From assembly GCF_964355755.1 (NCBI RefSeq), contig NC_092674.1:25532001-25596000 (forward strand): a stretch of DNA of 64,000 nucleotides, read 5' to 3'. This document shows positions 59,227 through 64,000 of this stretch, in pieces; position 1 is the first letter of the stretch; the number at the start of each line of letters is the position of its first letter. The DNA is from Antedon mediterranea (Eukaryota; Echinodermata; Crinoidea; Comatulida; Antedonidae). A program made the translations under genes and the position numbers. The notes under the pieces are model-generated. The model made no database searches. It worked only from the letters and a program-made list of their open reading frames with translations, and had not been told where the DNA came from.

Positions 59227-61161
59227 CTGTCACACCAAAATCAGTCCGGGCCAAAATCAGTCCGGCGGACCAGTTTTGGCTGCCAAAATCAGTCCGGGGG
59301 ACCATTTATGGCTGCCAAAACCTGTCCGGCCGGACCAATTTTGGCCGCCAAAACTGGTCCGGTCTGGATAAAATCGGTCCAGGCAGTAGGACTGTTTTTG
59401 GCCGCCAAATATGGTCCGGTCTTACAAATATATGGTGCGCAAAATGATTCATAATGCATATATCATTAAAAAAAGGCCATGATTAGTCATTATATTGAAA
59501 ACTATGGAGTTTTATTTGTTATTTTAATATAATTAATAAATTAAGCCTGTTTTTTTTATTATCATTATTAGTAGTAACTCATCAATAATAAGTACTAATT
59601 GTTAGGCTTTTTGTATACAATATGTATCTCTGCCTTATTTATGGTTAATCAATCAATATATTAATTCAATACAATTATTATAAAACAATTATCCAATATT
59701 GATTAGGCTGAGGAAGGAAAAAGGCCTCAATCGTAAATAAAATCTAGCTGGCAATATCAGCGTCTCATACCCGTTCATGTGAGTGCAGGCCCAAATATGA
59801 GTGAACACCTAAGTCATGTTTTTAGATAAAATACATTTATTTATAGGGTGTCACGAAAGCTCAGACCACGAAAGCTCAGACCCCCTAAGACCTAAGATCA
59901 CGAAAGCTAAGACCCAACACCTAAGATTACAAATATTTATCTTTCGCACCTGCCTTGTATTTTAACTCCCAACATTTATTCTGAATACCACACCTTATAG
60001 AATTGGCACTTTCATGAAAAAGAATCACATAAAAAAAAACAAATACATTTTTAAATTGATGATTTTACAGACGTTTTTCTCGCACACAAAATGACTAGCC
60101 TACAGTACAGTAGGCCTACCCCATGGGCCATGTTCAATGTTTTTGTTTCTATGGAACGTCAAAAGAGCAAAAATTATATAGAGGGCTGAAAACTCTGTGG
60201 AGTCCATCTACAGTGTGGATGGAACAATGTAAAATTAAAATTGTAATAATAATAGTATAATCATGCAAGTACGAAGAAATAAATACTGGCAAATAAATAG
60301 ATAAGTTTTTTTGTTTCGTTTTCTTTCTGTTTTTATACTTGTACTATTATTGTTGCTCTTTTGGCGCTCCATAGAAACAAAAACATTGAGCATGGGGGAG
60401 CTCGAGGAGTTACATTGTCATTACAGTAATCAGTATACAGTACAAAGAAACACATCTGTAAAATCATCAATTTAAAGGATTTATTTATTTGTTATTATGT
60501 GTTTCTCCTTCTGAAAGTACTTATAAGTCCTAATTTTAAAGTGTGGTGTTCAGGATAAAGTTAGTCAACAAATTTGGAGTCAAAATACAAGAAAGGCAGG
60601 TGCGTAAGAAAAACATCCTCTGAACCAACACAATGGAGTAAATATATACCAACAAACAACCCGTCAAGTTTGTTTGTTGTAAAGAAAAAATATACATTTA
60701 CTCAACGGGCGAAAATAATGTGAGTTTATCTATGTTTTGCGGTAGTATTAAATTATATTTATGGTAATAAATGAAACCTACTGTGTTTAAAATTATGTAT
60801 GGATAAACAAGTATTGTTTTTAAGCTGTAGTATATCTTAGTATTTGTAATCTTAGGTGTTGGGTCTTAGCTTTCGTGATCTTAGGTCTTAGGGGGTCTGA
60901 GCTTTCGTGGTCTGAGGTTTCGTGACACCCTTTATTTATAGTATTTATCCGACAAGATAACTTACTAATATATATCATGGGATATTTTTCTAGCCATAAA
61001 CAACTTAAAACAGCATCATAGGCTTATTAATTCAATTAAAATCGACAGAAGAAAAGCCCGGACCGATTTTGGCAGTGGCGGACTGCTTTTGGCCACAATT
61101 TTAGAGCCAAAACTGGTCCAGCCTGACCGATTTTGGCCCCGGACCATATTTATCGTGACAG
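59227..61161. mobile_element. TU-like foldback element (outer), interrupted by another
   Basis: Left arm 59227-59430 starts CTGTCAC and alternates CCAAAATCAGTCCGG with GGACCAGTTTTGGC. The right arm 61045-61161 is its inverse (CCGATTTTGGC, AAAACTGGTCC) ending GTGACAG. The arms are iterated 16-bp-scale words. No clear target duplication was found. A second foldback lies inside. Confidence 0.78.
59846..60930. mobile_element. Nested foldback element with 10-bp target duplication
   Basis: Termini GGGTGTCACGAAA and TTTCGTGACACCC. Both sides are flanked by exactly TTTATTTATA (59836-59845 and 60931-60940). The outer arm repeats ACGAAAGCTCAGACC (15 bp). Further inside, ATGTTTTTGTTTCTATGGAA (60138) pairs with TTCCATAGAAACAAAAACAT-like sequence near 60370-60390, and GCACCTGCCTTGTATTTT pairs with AAAATACAAGAAAGGCAGGTGC, so most of the element is one long imperfect palindrome. 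Confidence 0.88.
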
Positions 61162-61189
61162 GGCCAGCTAGGCCTAGTTTATAATAATA

Positions 61190-61390
61190 TGGCCTACCTT
61201 ACTAGCAATATTATACTAGGCCTACTAGGCCTAGTACGTAGTAGCCTAGTAGAGTAGACCTAGCCTAACTACTGTAAGTAATAGGCCCTAAGGCCTAGCC
61301 TAGTAGGCTATAAATAATATATAGCCTAGGCCTAGGCTAGGCGTAGACTAGTAGGCCTAGCCTAGGTTACCTATCTAGGTTAAGTATTAA
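61190..61390. repeat. TAGGCCTA-rich low-complexity tract
   Basis: Dense TAGGCCTAG, CCTAGTAG and GGCTAGG words, like 29500-29691. Confidence 0.7.
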
Positions 61391-61578
61391 TGTAGGCTAT
61401 AATCTATATTAAATAATAGAAATAGATAATCATAATAATAATAATCATATCAATAAATATAAATACATTCTTCTACAGACTACTGTAAGGTAACTCTTCT
61501 TATTATCAGGAGGATAAATGATTACCTTTATTACATTTGTACTAACTATAAAACAAAACTAGGCTAGGCCTAGGAATA

Positions 61579-62578
61579 CAGATCACTCCGGCCGCGCTTC
61601 ACTCCGGCCGCGCTTCAATCCGGCCGCGATTCATTCCGGCCGCAGCTATGGAGCGCCCAATGAGTCTTTTAGAACCGAGACACGTTTTTTGTAGAGAATC
61701 AAAATAAACATTTGTAATCATACAGTATATTTTTTCTCTTTCAGGATCACAACAACATCGCAAGTGTTTTAAATTAGGTCTAATGCTAGAACAAAATAAT
61801 TTATGTGTTTTATCCAATGTAATAGGCTAGTATATTAATTGTAATGTGATTAATTAATGTAATTTATTGCAATGTACCCTATACTATATGTCATATTATT
61901 TTTATCATATATAAATTAAAATATAAAATCATTGTAAATTGGACTGTAGAAAAATGATATATTAATTCTTGATACAATTCCAGGTAACATTAATTAGACG
62001 GATATTTGATTATTTGAAATAAATTAATTAATATTGTAAATATTGTTATTAACTATAACAAACAACAATAATAATTGATTATTTGAAATAAATTAATTTA
62101 TATTTTACATATTGTTATTAACTATAATTAGTAAGTATGGGTACTGGCAAGATAAAGTGTTATAAAAATAAGGGTTTTAACTAATTTTTAATGTTAATAA
62201 ATGTAAAGCTATAAAAATAAATGTACATAGAAAGAAATTAAATATTGTTATTCAAGCATTAATTAGACGGGTATTTGATTATTATTTTTTTATTGAATTT
62301 AATTAAGTTAAGTTTAGTTTGAAAGAAAAAGCAGTTCCAACTTCTTTGAATGTTATTGTTAATGAAAAAAGTAAAATTGTTGCTAATATATAGTTCCATT
62401 TAAATTCACCAAGAATTTGTTATAACACTGAACAGTATAGAAAACGTAGATATGGGCGCTCCATACTAACGGCCCCTTTGCACAGCAGGAAGTCGAATTG
62501 AATAGCGGCCGGAGGCACCGGAGTGCATAACATCGCGCTAAACTGATACGGCGGCCGGAGTGAAGCGTGATCGGCTAC
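61579..62578. mobile_element. TU-like foldback element with 16-bp CTCCGGCCGCGCTTCA ends
   Basis: The left arm has four copies of a 16-mer like ACTCCGGCCGCGCTTC. The right arm has inverted, more diverged copies (GGCGGCCGGAGTGAAGCG, GATCG). Just inside, TATGGAGCGCCC (about 61645) is matched by GGGCGCTCCATA (about 62455). The interior is AT-rich and partly duplicated (TATTTGATTATTTGAAATAA). Confidence 0.82.
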
Positions 62579-62597
62579 CCTATCGAATCACTACTCC

Positions 62598-62672
62598 TGG
62601 TGGTGGTGGGAATATTGGTGGCGCTCTACACGTAATTAAAATTACGTAGCGCCACCAATTTGTTTCCACTCA
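62598..62672. repeat. Short palindrome
   Basis: GGAATATTGGTGGCGCT ... AGCGCCACCAATTTGTTTCC around ACGTAATTAAAATTACGT. A small foldback relic. Confidence 0.65.
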
Positions 62673-63376
62673 AAATATGACACGATATGTGTGCCAAAAT
62701 ATTTTTCTATTTTACGAAATAAAAATAAAAGTACAATATGACCTCTCTTATCTCAGAATACTATAATTAAATACCATCTGGAGAGATCTGGCCACGCGCG
62801 CACCAAATGACTCTGTACGGAAGTGATAAATACATAATAATATAAATTAATTAACAATTCTTTCTTACAATAGTAATTCTTTCCAAAATAATGAAGATGC
62901 CGACGTTTTTTTCAAAGTAGGAAACCACACAATTGCTTATGAATTTCTTACATTGTTTGCTTACACTTCTTTTAACGTGAAAAAATGCGCAAAATCAATT
63001 TCAGGTAATTAAGTTTAAGCATGCAGCGCATTAACATTTCGAAATTGTTGTGCGCACACACACGTGACACAAAATAGACCCAATTCCATCCAGCAGTATC
63101 GTTTTATTTAAGATGGCATAATTTAGGATGGCATAACCTTTGCGCTCATAGTTTACGTGCGTGTTGAATTTACGTGGATAACCTCTTTCGCACGTCCTAT
63201 GTGTGTACTGTGTGTGTGATGAGTCAGATCTAGTTGATGATGAATTTTCCAAAATGAATGATAAGTAAACAAATCTAGGCATAGTACTGTAATTGTATTG
63301 TGCGCCAATGTGCTATTGTAAAGCAAAACCGTTGACCCGAATCCGAATCACGTTTTGTTCACTTCACAAGGCTAGT

Positions 63377-63868
63377 ATGCAGCTAAAAGATTACATCAAA
63401 CAGTTAATTCAGAGAATGTTTTCGACAATTCAAAGCTTACTGGTTTTTATAACCAGAGTTTTATTTGCGTATCTGTATACGGTGTACCGATTTGTAATTC
63501 CTCGTTCTCCTAAGTCAGTAGTGGGTAAAGTAGTACTCATAACTGGGGCTGGTCACGGCATAGGCAAGGAAACGGCACTGAAATTCGCTAGGCTAGGGGC
63601 TACATTGGTGTTATGGGATCTAAACAAAACCGACAATGAACAAACTGCAGAGGAGGCACGGAACGTAGGAGCAGGCGCGTGCGCGTACACAGTTGACGTG
63701 AGTAACAAAAACGCTGTGTACGCCGCAGGTAAAAGGGTAACCGACGAGGTGGGGAATGTCGATATACTAATTAATAATGCAGGTGTGCTTGTTGGAGAGG
63801 AACTTCTAGAATTAACTGATGAGCAAATTGAAAGAACATTTAATGTCAATATTTTGGCTCATTTTTGG
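63377..63868 (+). CDS. Short-chain dehydrogenase, 17beta-HSD11/13-like, first exon (continues off right edge)
   Basis: The 164-codon first exon ends HFW before GTGAGT, phase 0. SDR16C-type enzymes oxidise steroids, retinol or related lipids with NAD(H) on ER or lipid-droplet membranes. A hydrophobic N-terminal anchor spans about residues 15-41 (IQSLLVFITRVLFAYLYTVY). The Rossmann motif TGAGHGIG is at 56-63, an acidic D81 after VLW suggests NAD(H) preference, NNAG is at 133-136, and NVNILAHFW matches the family block as I recall it. The catalytic YxxxK would be in a later exon. The methionine at 63377 is preferred because it gives the usual spacing to the Rossmann fold; in-frame ATGs at 63293 and 63308 are upstream. 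HSD17B11/13, RDH10 and DHRS3-like members cannot be told apart here. Confidence 0.9.
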
Positions 63869-64000
63869 GTGAGTTCTCTTAAATGTTATTTTTCAAGACA
63901 CCAACCCCCTAGGGGCTCCCCTAAACTGAATTTATTTATTTCCTATAATAAATAGAAAGAGTAAATATAATCTGTGAGAATTCAAGCAATCATGGTCTAA

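Larger units (their letters stand above)
58923..63376. other. Intergenic region between divergent HYR receptor and SDR genes
   Basis: Mostly mobile DNA: TU-like foldbacks at 59227-61161 (with another nested at 59846-60930) and 61579-62578, a CTAG/GGCCTAG tract (61190-61390) and a small palindrome (62598-62672). Both promoters should lie near its ends; none was identified. Confidence 0.6.

Noticed and set aside
59221-59454. Open frame with QNQSGP repeats
   Set aside because: It lies in the iterated arm of the outer foldback element.
63553-63849. Ser/Thr-rich minus-strand open frame
   Set aside because: It is the shadow of the SDR coding exon on the opposite strand.

Overview
The window looks like a nuclear genomic segment of a marine invertebrate deuterostome, probably an echinoderm. 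It is AT-rich, its genes are intron-rich with GT-AG junctions, and transposon relics are dense. The species cannot be named from the sequence. Pointers to an echinoderm are proteins built from HYR domains and TNFR-type cysteine-rich domains, foldback transposons with tandemly repeated ends like the sea urchin TU elements, and the overrepresented word TAGGCCTA. Exon structures below were built by hand from conserved protein blocks, splice consensus and phase agreement.

Layout. 1-0.8 kb: 5'-truncated LINE, minus strand. 2.4-7.7 kb: first two recognisable coding exons of a minus-strand BTB/kelch-like (KLHL) gene that runs off the left edge; its intron holds a Penelope-like retroelement with a GIY-YIG endonuclease. 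10.2-29.2 kb: a complete minus-strand WDR17 orthologue, 25 exons and 1280 codons with every phase agreeing. 29.7-31.2 kb: a foldback element. 32.6-40.8 kb: a plus-strand, five-exon TNFR-superfamily receptor with no death domain. 44.4-48.6 kb: a minus-strand protein with three fibronectin-III-like domains and an unrecognised C-terminal domain. 49.0-58.9 kb: a minus-strand receptor with signal peptide, one TNFR-like domain, four HYR domains, a membrane segment and a short tail; one intron holds a 3.9-kb simple array. 59.2-62.6 kb: three more foldback elements, one nested in another. 63.4 kb to the right edge: first exon of a plus-strand 17beta-HSD11/13-like short-chain dehydrogenase.

What stands out. 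(1) Two intronic tandem arrays carry the 3' splice site of the exon they abut. In the KLHL gene about six ~99-bp units repeat the acceptor plus the first 43 coding bases of exon 2. In WDR17 a 33-bp unit repeated about 22 times contains the sequence used as the acceptor of exon 8, and the array on the other side of that exon has a donor-like site in each 58-bp unit. (2) Foldback elements with iterated 15-16-bp ends occur four times, once nested with a clean 10-bp target duplication. (3) A pair of cysteine-rich receptors without death domains lies on opposite strands in the same neighbourhood, one combining a TNFR-like domain with HYR domains.
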